Source: Gracilimonas sp031581265
Lineage (GTDB): Bacteria > Bacteroidota > Rhodothermia > Balneolales > Balneolaceae
DNA length: 17,613 bases
Direction of reading: 5' to 3'
Assembly: GCF_031581265.1 (NCBI RefSeq)
Contig: NZ_JAVLBQ010000048.1
Coordinates: 1-17,613, forward strand
The notes beneath the pieces are model-generated. The model saw nothing but the letters and a program-made list of their open reading frames with translations. It searched no databases and had not been told where the DNA came from. The translations under genes were made by a program, and so were the position numbers. This document shows, in pieces, positions 1-7,456 of the stretch (within the stretch, counting starts at the first letter, position 1; each line of letters starts with the position of its first letter).

Positions 1-115
1 ATTTTCTTTATGAATATTCAATTAACTAAACAATAACTGCGGGCAGAGGTTCCAATACTCAAGTGTATGTTCAAAAGGATTTATGATATACCTCATTGAA
101 ATTATTAATCAATAA
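1..115. other. AT-rich non-coding left edge
   Basis: I see no credible coding frame, RNA gene or repeat here. The stretch is AT-rich and ends at the U-tract of the terminator serving the minus-strand gene to its right. It may be the flank of a gene lying outside the window. Confidence 0.5.
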
Positions 116-148
116 AAAACCCCATGCTCTGTAAAGAGCCGGGGTTTT
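114..148 (-). terminator. Rho-independent terminator of the 171-521 gene
   Basis: AAAACCCC (116-123) pairs with GGGGTTTT (141-148), and GCTC (126-129) pairs with GAGC (136-139), closing a 6-nt loop. A small AT-versus-C mismatch separates the two helices. Read on the minus strand the hairpin runs straight into a T-run (119-114). It begins about 20 nt past the stop codon of the minus-strand gene, the classic position for intrinsic termination. Confidence 0.85.
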
Positions 149-170
149 AAATGAAGAAAAAATGTTCTGT

Positions 171-521
171 TTAATCTTCTACACCATACACTTCTTTTAA
201 AATACCTTTGGCATTGGCGTCGCCGTCTTGCATCACGCGGTGTTGCAGGTTGGTTATAATTTCCTGCTCGGCTTTTTCGTAGGCTTCTTCTTTGGCGTTT
301 TTCTCGGTATTCGTTCTTATCAGCTCATAGATATCATCGGCACGAACCACGCTGTAAATATCGTCATCATTAAAAGCATGAGAGCGAAGTTCCTCAAATT
401 CTTTGAATACCCTGGGGAAATCTTCGCTGTCTTCGGACCGGGTTATAATTTCAACGTGCTCAGGGCCTTCCGCACTTAATGGAGTTTTGCAGAGATAGAA
501 AAAATTTTGTTGGTATTGCAT
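171..521 (-). CDS. Small acidic hypothetical protein (116 aa)
   Basis: I do not recognise this protein. It has no signal peptide or membrane segment and is rich in Glu and Asp. The N-terminal third looks beta-rich (an NFFYLCKTPL segment). Residues about 65-95 look helical and charged (KNAKEEAYEKAEQEIITNL), followed by a Gly/Asp turn and a short helix ending in VYGVED. The ATG at 519-521 has no clear Shine-Dalgarno sequence, like most genes here. Reality of the gene is supported by a well-placed intrinsic terminator just past its stop and by ordinary, non-repetitive composition. It is monocistronic: the next minus-strand gene upstream ends at 654, about 130 bp away. A frame on the opposite strand (228-479) encodes a Phe/Gly-rich product and is most likely a shadow. 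Confidence 0.7.
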   Translation of the reverse strand: MQYQQNFFYLCKTPLSAEGPEHVEIITRSEDSEDFPRVFKEFEELRSHAFNDDDIYSVVRADDIYELIRTNTEKNAKEEAYEKAEQEIITNLQHRVMQDGDANAKGILKEVYGVED

Positions 522-600
522 CTGCTGTAAATAATTGGGTTGAATTTTTTAGCTGGGTCAATATAACAAATAGTGTACTAAATGTGCCATTTTGGGTGAC

Positions 601-657
601 AGGTTTTAGACGCAAGGTGTTAGGTGTTAGTGATGGAACCTAAAACCTAACACCTAA
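601..657 (-). repeat. Hairpin of tandem 7-mers across the stop codon of the SixA-like gene
   Basis: Three 7-mers follow each other on the plus strand: AACCTAA (637-643), AACCTAA (644-650) and CACCTAA (651-657). The left arm holds AGGTGTT twice (615-621 and 622-628). The 16-nt arms 615-630 and 640-655 pair with one mismatch around a 9-nt loop. The right arm overlaps the TAG stop (654-656) of the phosphatase gene. A further AGGTTTTAG at 601-609 can pair with 640-648 as an alternative fold. There is no U-tract, so it is not a canonical intrinsic terminator, though it could cap the 3' end of the mRNA. Confidence 0.7.
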
Positions 658-1175
658 TAACTCGCCCCTGTTTTTTTCAATACTTTGGGGATCATCATCC
701 ATTTTACCTGACAGGTTCCGGGGGCTAAATCTTCCCATTTTTCGGCAAAGCTCTCCAGGCAAACTAAGGCAGCCGTAGGCATCCTAATGGCCGTTTTTTG
801 CTCAGAGCCGGCTAAAACTCCGGCTGTGTTTTCAATTAGCGGATTGTGGCCAATTAGTAATACACGTTCATTTTGGTCATCCACAGATTGTATGGCCTTA
901 ATATATTCCCGCATGGAACCATAGTAGAGATCTTCGCTCCATTGAATATGTTCGGAGTTTACCGAGGCTGCTTCCATGCTCAAATTTGTGGTTTCTTTTG
1001 CACGCTGCGCCGGGGAGGATATAACTGCTCCGGGTTTATAGCCTATTTCCCGTATAAATGTACCCATCATGGGCGCGTCTTTATTACCCCGGTCGTTGAG
1101 CGGCCGATCATAATCTTTGAGAGCGGGATTTTCCCAGCTCGATTTGGCGTGGCGCATCAATAAAATTTGTTTCAT
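654..1175 (-). CDS. SixA-like histidine phosphatase (RHG family)
   Basis: This is a short, single-domain member of the histidine phosphatase (phosphoglycerate mutase-like) superfamily. The N-terminus reads LLMRHAKSSW: R8-H9-A10 is the RHG-type catalytic motif, with H9 the expected phospho-accepting histidine. Other expected active-site positions are R58 in SSPAQRAKET and the second histidine H110 in LLIGHNP. The 173-aa length and the RHAKSSW signature match the SixA-like subgroup, which in E. coli removes phosphate from a phosphotransfer-domain histidine. The substrate here is unknown. It is the last gene of a minus-strand trio, 18 bp below the YihY-family gene, so probably co-transcribed with it. 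The stop codon lies inside a hairpin of tandem 7-mers. Family assignment is secure; physiological role is not. Confidence 0.9.
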   Translation of the reverse strand: MKQILLMRHAKSSWENPALKDYDRPLNDRGNKDAPMMGTFIREIGYKPGAVISSPAQRAKETTNLSMEAASVNSEHIQWSEDLYYGSMREYIKAIQSVDDQNERVLLIGHNPLIENTAGVLAGSEQKTAIRMPTAALVCLESFAEKWEDLAPGTCQVKWMMIPKVLKKTGASY

Positions 1176-1193
1176 AAGTCAGAGGTTCGTTAG

Positions 1194-2144
1194 TCACTTT
1201 TTTAAAATTGGTGATTCGGTAATCTTACGGGTAAACCTGCGAGCTTTTATATTGCCCTCCCAAAATTCTGCAAATACTTTCACCAACTCGATTCCAAAAA
1301 ATATAATAATACTGGAGTAGTACACCCACAACATTAAAATTATAACCGATGAAGAGGCCCCGCTAAGCTGATTCAGCGAACTGTTCCCTATAATAATCCC
1401 CACCCCAAATTTTCCTATTACTAATAACAGCGTGGTAATAAAACTGCCAAGTAGTAATGGTCTCCACCTTATTTTTACATCTGGAAGGATGTAGAACATT
1501 ACAACGACTGCCCCAAAAATCATTAAAATTGTGAGCATATTGCTTCCCACTGCTGCCATCACCAAATTTGCAGATTCAAAGTTCTCGGAGAGGAAATCAA
1601 AAAATACAACCAGCAGAGAATCTAATATGAGAGAGGTAATCATCGCCACCCCCAGCAATACGATCATTCCAAAAGCGATTAAGCGATTGAGCAGAAGCTT
1701 AAGGAATCCCACTTCCGGCTTTGCTGCCACGTTAAATATTTGGTTAAACGAGTCTTTAAATTGCACAAAAACGGTAGTTGCAGAAACCACTAAAAAAGCA
1801 ATGCTCATTATCAAATAGAATATATTCCGGGTGTCGGTCTGTATGGTTTCTACCAACAGCAATACAGCTTGTGAACTTTCTTCCCCAAAGCTTTCATTTA
1901 AGTAACCGGTTAACTCTTGCAGCACGCTTTCATTTCCTACAAAAATACCTGCCGTATATACTGCAATCATTACAATAGGAGCGAGTGAAAACAGGGTATA
2001 AAATGATACCGCCGCGCTATATTGAAAGCCATTATCCTCCATGAATGAGTTGACGGCTTTTGTAATAAGTTGAAATATTTCCTTCAAACGGACCTTTTTA
2101 TTTTTATTAGTCAATCTTAAAATGGTGCCTTCATCTATAAACAA
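1194..2144 (-). CDS. YihY/BrkB (UPF0761) family inner-membrane protein
   Basis: A 316-aa polytopic membrane protein with about six hydrophobic segments. Family landmarks are SAAVSFYTLFSLAPIV (residues 43-58, first membrane segment), LPDVKIRWRPLLLGSF before the fifth segment, and a closing helix ending in FFGIELVKVFAEF. The family was long mislabelled ribonuclease BN; there is no nuclease motif here. Its function is not established. The start is a TTG at 2142-2144: no ATG occurs before Met35, and starting there would remove the conserved N-terminal helix (KEIFQLITKAVNSFMEDN). Later TTG codons at residues 11 and 20 are alternatives. It lies 15 bp below the MATE gene and 18 bp above the SixA-like gene in one apparent transcription unit. 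Confidence 0.88.
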   Translation of the reverse strand: MFIDEGTILRLTNKNKKVRLKEIFQLITKAVNSFMEDNGFQYSAAVSFYTLFSLAPIVMIAVYTAGIFVGNESVLQELTGYLNESFGEESSQAVLLLVETIQTDTRNIFYLIMSIAFLVVSATTVFVQFKDSFNQIFNVAAKPEVGFLKLLLNRLIAFGMIVLLGVAMITSLILDSLLVVFFDFLSENFESANLVMAAVGSNMLTILMIFGAVVVMFYILPDVKIRWRPLLLGSFITTLLLVIGKFGVGIIIGNSSLNQLSGASSSVIILMLWVYYSSIIIFFGIELVKVFAEFWEGNIKARRFTRKITESPILKK

Positions 2145-2159
2145 TAAAAGGCCTTACAC

Positions 2160-3470
2160 TCATTCCTTGGAAAACTTATTTCCAAATATTCGTGAAGGAG
2201 CATACATCGTCAAGATAACTCCTCTTGCAACCATAAAGGCAGTCATGGCCATCCAAAGGGCATGAATTCCCGCAAACGGTTCACTGATCAAGTAAACGGG
2301 AATGTACACCAGGATAGTGGCTACCAACATGGAATTTCTCATAGCTCCCGTAGCGGTTGCACCAATATACACCCCATCCCAAATGAAGCACACGCTGTTG
2401 ATTAATGGCGCAACGATCAACCAAATGACTACAGACATGGCTACAGCAACAACATTTTCTTTATCCGTAAACAAGGCGATGATTTCTGTATCGAATATCG
2501 CATAGGTGATGGTTCCCAATAAACCCAGTCCCAAACCCCACATCATATTTGCGGTTACTGCTGATTTTAGGTTCCGATCATCCCCGGCTCCCTTAAACTT
2601 CCCAACCAAACTCTCTGCCGCATAAGCAAATCCATCGGTTCCATATGAGCTGATGTACCACATTTGAAGTAATATGGTGTTTGCTGCGAGCACGACATCT
2701 CCCATTTCAGCTGACTTTGCCGTGAAAAAAGCATAGGAAAAAATAAGGCACAGGGTTCTTATGACAATATCCCGGTTGACGGAAAAGAACTTCTTCAGCT
2801 CTTCGGTTTCAATAAGCTCATCCCATTTAATCTCTAACTTCAACCCGCCATACCTTTTTTTGTATAGGATGACGGCCAAAATTAATGCCAAAAAGCTTGC
2901 TACTAAACTGCCGGTTGCTACTCCATCCACTGTCATGTTAAACCGGAACACAAAAATAAGGTTCAGGATAATATTTACAATATTTAAGAAAATGGTGATG
3001 ATCATGGGGTAGGTGGAATTTTGCATTCCAAGGAACCATCCATTTAATCCAAATAAAGCTAACGTGGCCGGTGCCGCAAAAATCCTGATGTGATAATAAA
3101 GACGGGTATACTCTTCAACTTCGGGCGAGGCGTCTACTAAATAAAGTGACAGATCAATCAGCGGATACTGTACTAATAAAATAAAGACACTGCTCGCAGC
3201 TGCCACCAAAAGTACCCGAAATAAAATGATCCGCGTTTTGCGCTCATCATTAGCTCCATAAGCCTGAGCTACCATCCCTGTTGTGCCCATCCGCAAAAAA
3301 CCGAATCCCCAAAAAATAAAATCAAAAATAATACTGCCTACCGCAATAGCTCCCAAATAATAGACATGTTCTAAACGCCCTACCACCGCAGTATCAATGG
3401 CCCCTAACAACGGCACAGAAAGATTACTGATGATATTTGGTATGGCTAACCGGAGTATTTGTCGGTTCAA
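2160..3470 (-). CDS. DinF-type MATE family efflux transporter
   Basis: A 436-aa multidrug and toxin extrusion (MATE) family transporter, predicted to have 12 transmembrane helices in two bundles and to expel organic substrates using an ion gradient. The N-terminus PNIISNLSVPLLGAIDTAVV is typical of the DinF branch; D26 in this segment corresponds to the helix-1 acidic residue important in that branch. GTTGMVAQAYGAND (about 62-75) is the usual helix-2/loop motif. The second bundle begins near residue 225. Start: TTG at 3468-3470; the upstream in-frame stop is only seven codons away and no ATG is available before Met61, so a TTG start is needed. First gene of the minus-strand trio and divergent from the 3644 gene. 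The specific substrate cannot be told from sequence. Confidence 0.9.
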   Translation of the reverse strand: MNRQILRLAIPNIISNLSVPLLGAIDTAVVGRLEHVYYLGAIAVGSIIFDFIFWGFGFLRMGTTGMVAQAYGANDERKTRIILFRVLLVAAASSVFILLVQYPLIDLSLYLVDASPEVEEYTRLYYHIRIFAAPATLALFGLNGWFLGMQNSTYPMIITIFLNIVNIILNLIFVFRFNMTVDGVATGSLVASFLALILAVILYKKRYGGLKLEIKWDELIETEELKKFFSVNRDIVIRTLCLIFSYAFFTAKSAEMGDVVLAANTILLQMWYISSYGTDGFAYAAESLVGKFKGAGDDRNLKSAVTANMMWGLGLGLLGTITYAIFDTEIIALFTDKENVVAVAMSVVIWLIVAPLINSVCFIWDGVYIGATATGAMRNSMLVATILVYIPVYLISEPFAGIHALWMAMTAFMVARGVILTMYAPSRIFGNKFSKE

Positions 3471-3541
3471 AAAGTGGCGTTTAATAAATTAAAATTCGGC
3501 TTTTAAAATAAGGGTACAGAAACTATGATAATTTGATATTA

Positions 3542-3572
3542 TTTGTATAGCCTATAAAGTTGCATATCTTAG
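3542..3572 (+). promoter_or_regulatory. Bacteroidota-like promoter for the 3644-7432 gene run
   Basis: TTTG (3542-3545), a 19-nt spacer, then TATCTTAG (3565-3572) matches the Bacteroidota housekeeping pattern TTTG-N19-TAnnTTTG with one mismatch. Transcription would begin near 3579, leaving a leader of about 65 nt before the ATG at 3644. The position in the divergent intergenic region is right. Sequence match only. Confidence 0.5.
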
Positions 3573-3643
3573 GGTGTGCATGTATTTTCTTTCTCCGATT
3601 TTTTAGGAATTAAACTTAATTACATAACTCATTTGCTTTTCAC

Positions 3644-4117
3644 ATGGACATTGAAACGCGTAATAAAATCCTGACCGTTGTACTTGGAATTTTAATTATC
3701 GGGTTAACATATTGGCTATATGACTCTCTCGTAACACCTTACCAGGAAGTTAGAGAACGAGAAGCCATGACAGAACAAGTTCGTTTTCGTTTACTTGATA
3801 CCAAAGATGCTATCATCCAATATCAAACCCGGCATGGAAATTTCCCCCCTACCGAAGGTGGGTTAGACAGCTTAGTGAATTTCCTTAAAACGGATTCAAT
3901 GATGATTGCTATGGGAGATACTTTGTTTGGAAGAACCTTTACGACCTATAATCCCGATTCTTTAATTTATTCTCCGCGTCCGCCGCATCCAAAGTTTGAG
4001 TACACATTAAATGACACGTTGCGACCTCCTATCTACCTGTTGGAAGATCCTGGCTCGGATGATGCCATAGGTAGCCTTGAACGAACTACGATGCGCAATG
4101 CGCCAAACTGGAATTAA
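3644..4117 (+). CDS. Single-pass membrane protein, pseudopilin-like periplasmic domain
   Basis: A 157-aa protein with a short polar N-terminus (MDIETRNK) and one hydrophobic helix at about residues 9-27. A helical stretch rich in Arg and Glu follows, then a small extracytoplasmic domain. The segment GNFPPTEGGLDSLVNFL (about 65-81) resembles the loop after the long helix in GspG-type major pseudopilins, where a Pro-Thr-Glu-x-Gly-Leu pattern is common. The architecture (N-terminal helix continuing into a domain) also fits. However, there is no prepilin peptidase site ahead of the hydrophobic helix, so processing as a true pseudopilin is doubtful. Its TAA stop overlaps the ATG of the DUF3822 gene by one base (TAATG), implying translational coupling. 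I call it hypothetical, with the pseudopilin link an inference. Confidence 0.72.
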   Translation: MDIETRNKILTVVLGILIIGLTYWLYDSLVTPYQEVREREAMTEQVRFRLLDTKDAIIQYQTRHGNFPPTEGGLDSLVNFLKTDSMMIAMGDTLFGRTFTTYNPDSLIYSPRPPHPKFEYTLNDTLRPPIYLLEDPGSDDAIGSLERTTMRNAPNWN

Positions 4118-4977
4118 TGGATGACGCTTCTGCTAATTTAGGTGTTTGTTTTTTCTCGGATCGTCTTTTCTATTCTATCAATGATCCGAATAAAGACAAA
4201 CACCTTTTTCGTATTGGCTCTTTTGATTTCAACTTTAACCTGATAGAAGCCATTACCAGTCAGCACGAAGACCATTTTCCACACGTTCTCTCAACCTTTG
4301 ATCGCTTCAGGACCGAGCATAACATAAAATCGGTTCGCGCACTTACCCATCCCGCTCACGAATGTTGGACGGTGTTCCCAAAAGTAGTTTACGATAATGC
4401 CGACGAACGGGAAGATCATCTGGCTATTTTGATGAAAGGCGTTGAAAGGGAGCACCTGGAACCAACTTGGCACACCCTTCACAATAACGAATATAAATTC
4501 CTGTCGGTGCGCCGCCGTAATTTAATGGCCGGTTTTGATGAATTAACCAATCAGGTAGCAACAACTGATTTTAGCAGCGATTTTGAAATGGCTCAAAAAT
4601 GGTCGTCTTTCGCCAAACCCGGTGGCTCTTTTTTGATGATTGGGTGCCACAATAATATTATCTCCATTACCTCATTTTTATTGGGCAAGTTCAGGGCAGC
4701 CACCTATATCTCCTTCGATCAGCCGGAAGACCTTCCTTATCATTGGCTGCAACAATCCGCTCATTCCAGCTGGTTAAAAGGTTTGCATGAAACTATTTAC
4801 CTGTTTGGCCATCAAAGCCATGAAGTTGAACAAGTTATTCAAGGCTTTTGGGACAGCTCTGCTGAAATTACACATCTTAATTCCCTCAAAACCATCGGGG
4901 TTGAAGCAGAAGAAGAAACGTATGGTTTTGATCTTGCTGCAGCCTTCCCGGCTATTTTACTGAGCCTCGATTTTTAA
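4117..4977 (+). CDS. DUF3822 family protein
   Basis: A 286-aa soluble protein that fits the Bacteroidota DUF3822 family by content and by place: this family commonly sits immediately before rsmD. Two similar-sized halves are visible. The first ends around SVRALTHPAHECWTVFPK; the second contains a Gly-rich turn (KPGGSFLMIGCHNNIISITSF). The C-terminus carries FGFDLAAAFP-like spacing, here YGFDLAAAFP. From memory the family has an actin/PilM-like ATPase fold, but I cannot verify nucleotide-binding residues. Function unknown. It is translationally coupled to the pseudopilin-like gene (1-nt overlap); 89 bp separate it from rsmD, and that gap contains a tandem 14-mer. Confidence 0.78.
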   Translation: MDDASANLGVCFFSDRLFYSINDPNKDKHLFRIGSFDFNFNLIEAITSQHEDHFPHVLSTFDRFRTEHNIKSVRALTHPAHECWTVFPKVVYDNADEREDHLAILMKGVEREHLEPTWHTLHNNEYKFLSVRRRNLMAGFDELTNQVATTDFSSDFEMAQKWSSFAKPGGSFLMIGCHNNIISITSFLLGKFRAATYISFDQPEDLPYHWLQQSAHSSWLKGLHETIYLFGHQSHEVEQVIQGFWDSSAEITHLNSLKTIGVEAEEETYGFDLAAAFPAILLSLDF

Positions 4978-4990
4978 TCCCTTTGGAATT

Positions 4991-5021
4991 CTAAATGCTC
5001 AATTTTAAATGTTAAATTTAG
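4991..5021 (+). repeat. Imperfect tandem 14-mer after the DUF3822 stop
   Basis: TAAATGCTCAATTT (4992-5005) is followed directly by TAAATGTTAAATTT (5006-5019), 12 of 14 positions identical. The outer CTAAAT (4991-4996) and ATTTAG (5016-5021) are inverted and could close a weak AT-rich hairpin. It begins 14 nt after the DUF3822 stop, in the gap before rsmD. No U-tract follows. Confidence 0.55.
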
Positions 5022-5066
5022 GGGTGAATTATATCATCCTAATTTCAAAATTTTGAGGCTTCCGTC

Positions 5067-5627
5067 ATGCGGATTATTACCGGAAAGTTAAAGGGTCTCC
5101 ATTTTAATATTCCCAAAGGACTTGATGTACGTCCTACCACCGATCGCACCAAAGAAAGTATTTTCAACTTGATTGAGGCCCGGGTATTTATGGAGGGCAC
5201 CATCATACTAGATCTTTTTGCCGGATCGGGGAATCTTGGTTTTGAAGCCATTTCAAGAGGCACAAAACATGTGACAGCCGTAGAAAGAGATCCCGATAAT
5301 GTGAAACAAATTGAACGCATAGCTAAGAAGTTCGGGATTGATGATCAGATGCGTATCGTCTGTGCCGATGTTCAACAATATCTAAATGGAATGGCGACAC
5401 CTCATCATTTTATCTTTTGTGATCCTCCTTACGACTATCCTTTTATGGATGAAATGATAGAACAGGTACTATCCGAAAACTGGTTAACCGACGAGGGTTG
5501 GTTCATACTGGAGCACGACAAATACAAAGATTTTACCGATCATCCGCACTGTTCGTTTTCAAAAGCATATGGGCGAACCATTGTTAGCATCTTTGAAAAG
5601 CATCCGGTAGATTCGGACTCACAATAA
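5067..5627 (+). CDS. rsmD: 16S rRNA (guanine966-N2)-methyltransferase RsmD
   Basis: RsmD transfers a methyl group from S-adenosylmethionine to N2 of G966 (E. coli numbering) in 16S rRNA, acting on assembled 30S precursors. The 186-aa length is normal. The N-terminus MRIITGKLKGLHFNIPKG and VRPTTDRTKESIFN (21-34) are the family-specific rRNA-binding part. The SAM-binding loop is ILDLFAGSGNLGFEAISRGT (47-66), E73 should bind the ribose, D101 the adenine edge, and DPPY (119-122) is the catalytic motif IV of N-methylases. It lies 12 bp ahead of coaD, a very common pairing in bacteria. No Shine-Dalgarno sequence is evident at the ATG. Confidence 0.95.
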   Translation: MRIITGKLKGLHFNIPKGLDVRPTTDRTKESIFNLIEARVFMEGTIILDLFAGSGNLGFEAISRGTKHVTAVERDPDNVKQIERIAKKFGIDDQMRIVCADVQQYLNGMATPHHFIFCDPPYDYPFMDEMIEQVLSENWLTDEGWFILEHDKYKDFTDHPHCSFSKAYGRTIVSIFEKHPVDSDSQ

Positions 5628-5639
5628 AATCCCATACTT

Positions 5640-6149
5640 ATGAAAACCATTGCCCTTTATCCCGGTTCTTTTGATCCAATCACCAACGGACATCTCGACA
5701 TCCTGGAACGAGCCACCAAATTATTTGAAACAGTGATTGTAACCGTTGCAGTTAATAAAGAAAAAAGCGCTGTTTTTACGGGTGATGAGCGGGTTGAACT
5801 TATAAAGAAATGTATCTCAGGTAAAGCATGGGCTAAAAATGTGAAAGTAAATCAATTTACAGGGCTTTTGGTTGATCACGCTAAAGACATGAAAGCCGAT
5901 ACCTTAGTTCGTGGTGTACGTCAAATTTCAGATTTTGAATACGAATTCCGTATGGCACTAACCAATAAACGCCTTGCTCCTGAAATTGACACCATTTTCT
6001 TAATGCCTGATGAGGAGTTTACTTTTATTTCGGCCTCCATCGTAAAGGAAGTGGCTTACTGGGATGGTGACCTAAGTTCCTTTGTACCTAAAGACGTAGA
6101 AAAAGCCCTCAAAGAAAAATTTATGAATGAAAAAGGGAATAAGGAATAA
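5640..6149 (+). CDS. coaD: Phosphopantetheine adenylyltransferase
   Basis: CoaD joins 4'-phosphopantetheine and ATP to give dephospho-CoA plus pyrophosphate, the penultimate step of CoA synthesis, in the cytoplasm. The nucleotidyltransferase signature is clear: YPGSFDPITNGHLDIL with T15-N16-G17-H18 as the (H/T)xGH motif, RGVRQISDFEYEFRMA (91-106), and ISASIVKE (130-137). The 169-aa length is slightly above the usual 160 or so. The last residues (EKGNKE) are encoded by the first copy of a perfect 15-bp tandem repeat, and the stop codon lies at the repeat junction. The C-terminal tail may therefore be a repeat-derived extension rather than a conserved part of the enzyme. Located 12 bp after rsmD. 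Confidence 0.96.
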   Translation: MKTIALYPGSFDPITNGHLDILERATKLFETVIVTVAVNKEKSAVFTGDERVELIKKCISGKAWAKNVKVNQFTGLLVDHAKDMKADTLVRGVRQISDFEYEFRMALTNKRLAPEIDTIFLMPDEEFTFISASIVKEVAYWDGDLSSFVPKDVEKALKEKFMNEKGNKE

Positions 6150-6186
6150 GGGAATAAGGAATTTTGGAGTAACTTTATTCCCTTAT
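6133..6186 (+). repeat. Perfect 15-bp tandem repeat plus hairpin over the coaD stop
   Basis: AAGGGAATAAGGAAT occurs at 6133-6147 and again, exactly, at 6148-6162; the TAA stop of coaD is 6147-6149, at the junction. ATAAGGGAATAA (6146-6157) is perfectly complementary to TTATTCCCTTAT (6175-6186), a 12-bp stem with a 17-nt loop. No T-run follows the stem, so this is not a classical intrinsic terminator. It could slow exonucleases or be a weak transcription stop. Confidence 0.8.
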
Positions 6187-6238
6187 CTCCTATATTTCTC
6201 CCGATCAAGATTGCATACTCTCAAACACATACTAACCC

Positions 6239-7432
6239 ATGATCTCAAAAAGAGCACAACAATTACAACCTTCAGCCACCCTAAAAGTAACCGGTCGCGC
6301 CAAAGAATTAAAAAGACAGGGTAAATCTATTGTATCTCTGAGCGCCGGGGAACCTGACTTCAAAACGCCCCGCCATATTTGTGATGCTGCTATTAAAGCA
6401 ATTAATGATGGTTTCCATGGGTACACGATGAATCCCGGTACTCCTGAGCTGAGGGAGGCTATTTGTGCCAAGTTGTTGCGGGATAACAAGCTAGAATTTG
6501 ACCCATCTCAAATTATTTGCTCCAATGGGGCAAAACAGTCCGTTGGGTTTTCTGTATTGGCTTTGGTTGATCCCGGCGATGAAGTGATCATTCCGGCTCC
6601 CTACTGGGTTTCTTACCCTGAGATGGTGCGACTGGCTGAAGGTGAATCCGTTGTAGTGCGCACTTCTTTTGAGAATAATTTCAAGCTCACGCCAGATCAG
6701 CTTGAAGAAGCCATCACCGATAAAACAAAGGCCCTTATTTTATGCTCACCCTCCAATCCCACCGGAGCACAGTATTCTAAGGAAGAACTTGAAGGACTGG
6801 CTGAAATATTACGCAAGCATCCACAGGTGTATATTATTTCAGATGAAATTTATGAATACATCGTTTTTGAAGGTGAGCATGTAAGCATCTTGAATGTTGC
6901 GCCTGATTTGAAAGACAGGGTCGTATTAATTAACGGCTTTTCTAAAGGGTTTGCGATGACAGGCTGGCGACTTGGCTACCTGGCGGCTTCAAATGAAATT
7001 GTATCGGCTGTTTCCAAGATTCAGAGTCAGGAAACTTCGGCTCCTTCTTCCATTTCCCAAAAAGCCGGTGAAGCCGCTTATAAAGGAAGTCTCGATGAAG
7101 TCAAAGGCATGCGCGATCAATTTAAAAAACGGCGTGATTATTTGGTTAATGCTCTTAATTCACTGGATGGCGTAAGTTGCTTTACTCCCGGTGGCGCCTT
7201 TTATGTATTTCCTGATATCTCAACTTACCTGGGCAGCAAAAAACCTGATGGCAAATCCATCGAAACCTCTACCGACCTTTGCCTTTACCTACTTGATGAA
7301 TACGGACTGGCGCTTGTCCCCGGTGACGCTTTCGGTGAACCCAACGGAGTACGTCTAAGCTATGCAGCGTCCATGGAAGATTTGGAAGAAGCCATGAAAC
7401 GATTCAAAGAAGGTTTGAAAAGTCTTTCTTGA
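6239..7432 (+). CDS. Class I PLP-dependent aspartate aminotransferase
   Basis: A 397-aa fold-type I aminotransferase, most like the bacterial aspartate aminotransferase subgroup Ib, which exchanges amino groups between aspartate and 2-oxoglutarate. Landmarks: SLSAGEPDF (33-41) substrate-side loop, GYTMNPGTPELREAI (61-75), the PYW aromatic stack (W123), SNPTG (172-176, N173 contacting PLP), SDEIY (201-205, D202 on the pyridine nitrogen, Y205), and FSKGFAMTGWRLGY (234-247). K236 is the predicted Schiff-base lysine and R244 binds the PLP phosphate. GVRLSYAAS near residue 373 carries the arginine for the alpha-carboxylate. Some subgroup Ib enzymes also accept prephenate, so substrate range is open. 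It follows coaD after 89 bp with no clear own promoter. Confidence 0.9.
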   Translation: MISKRAQQLQPSATLKVTGRAKELKRQGKSIVSLSAGEPDFKTPRHICDAAIKAINDGFHGYTMNPGTPELREAICAKLLRDNKLEFDPSQIICSNGAKQSVGFSVLALVDPGDEVIIPAPYWVSYPEMVRLAEGESVVVRTSFENNFKLTPDQLEEAITDKTKALILCSPSNPTGAQYSKEELEGLAEILRKHPQVYIISDEIYEYIVFEGEHVSILNVAPDLKDRVVLINGFSKGFAMTGWRLGYLAASNEIVSAVSKIQSQETSAPSSISQKAGEAAYKGSLDEVKGMRDQFKKRRDYLVNALNSLDGVSCFTPGGAFYVFPDISTYLGSKKPDGKSIETSTDLCLYLLDEYGLALVPGDAFGEPNGVRLSYAASMEDLEEAMKRFKEGLKSLS

Positions 7433-7456
7433 GGTAATTAAATCTTTGGAAACGTA

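Noticed and set aside
228..479. Plus-strand membrane-like frame opposite the 171-521 gene
   Set aside because: Antisense to a gene with a proper terminator; its hydrophobicity is the mirror of the Glu/Asp/Lys-rich codons on the other strand.
601..657. CRISPR or large satellite array
   Set aside because: Units are only 7 bp, three copies, without spacers; better explained as a local duplication or hairpin.
1194..2144. Ribonuclease BN
   Set aside because: An old mislabel for the YihY/BrkB family; the protein is wholly membrane-embedded and has no metallo-beta-lactamase motif.
3644..4117. True type II secretion major pseudopilin
   Set aside because: No prepilin peptidase cleavage motif precedes the hydrophobic helix and no other secretion gene is adjacent except, speculatively, DUF3822.
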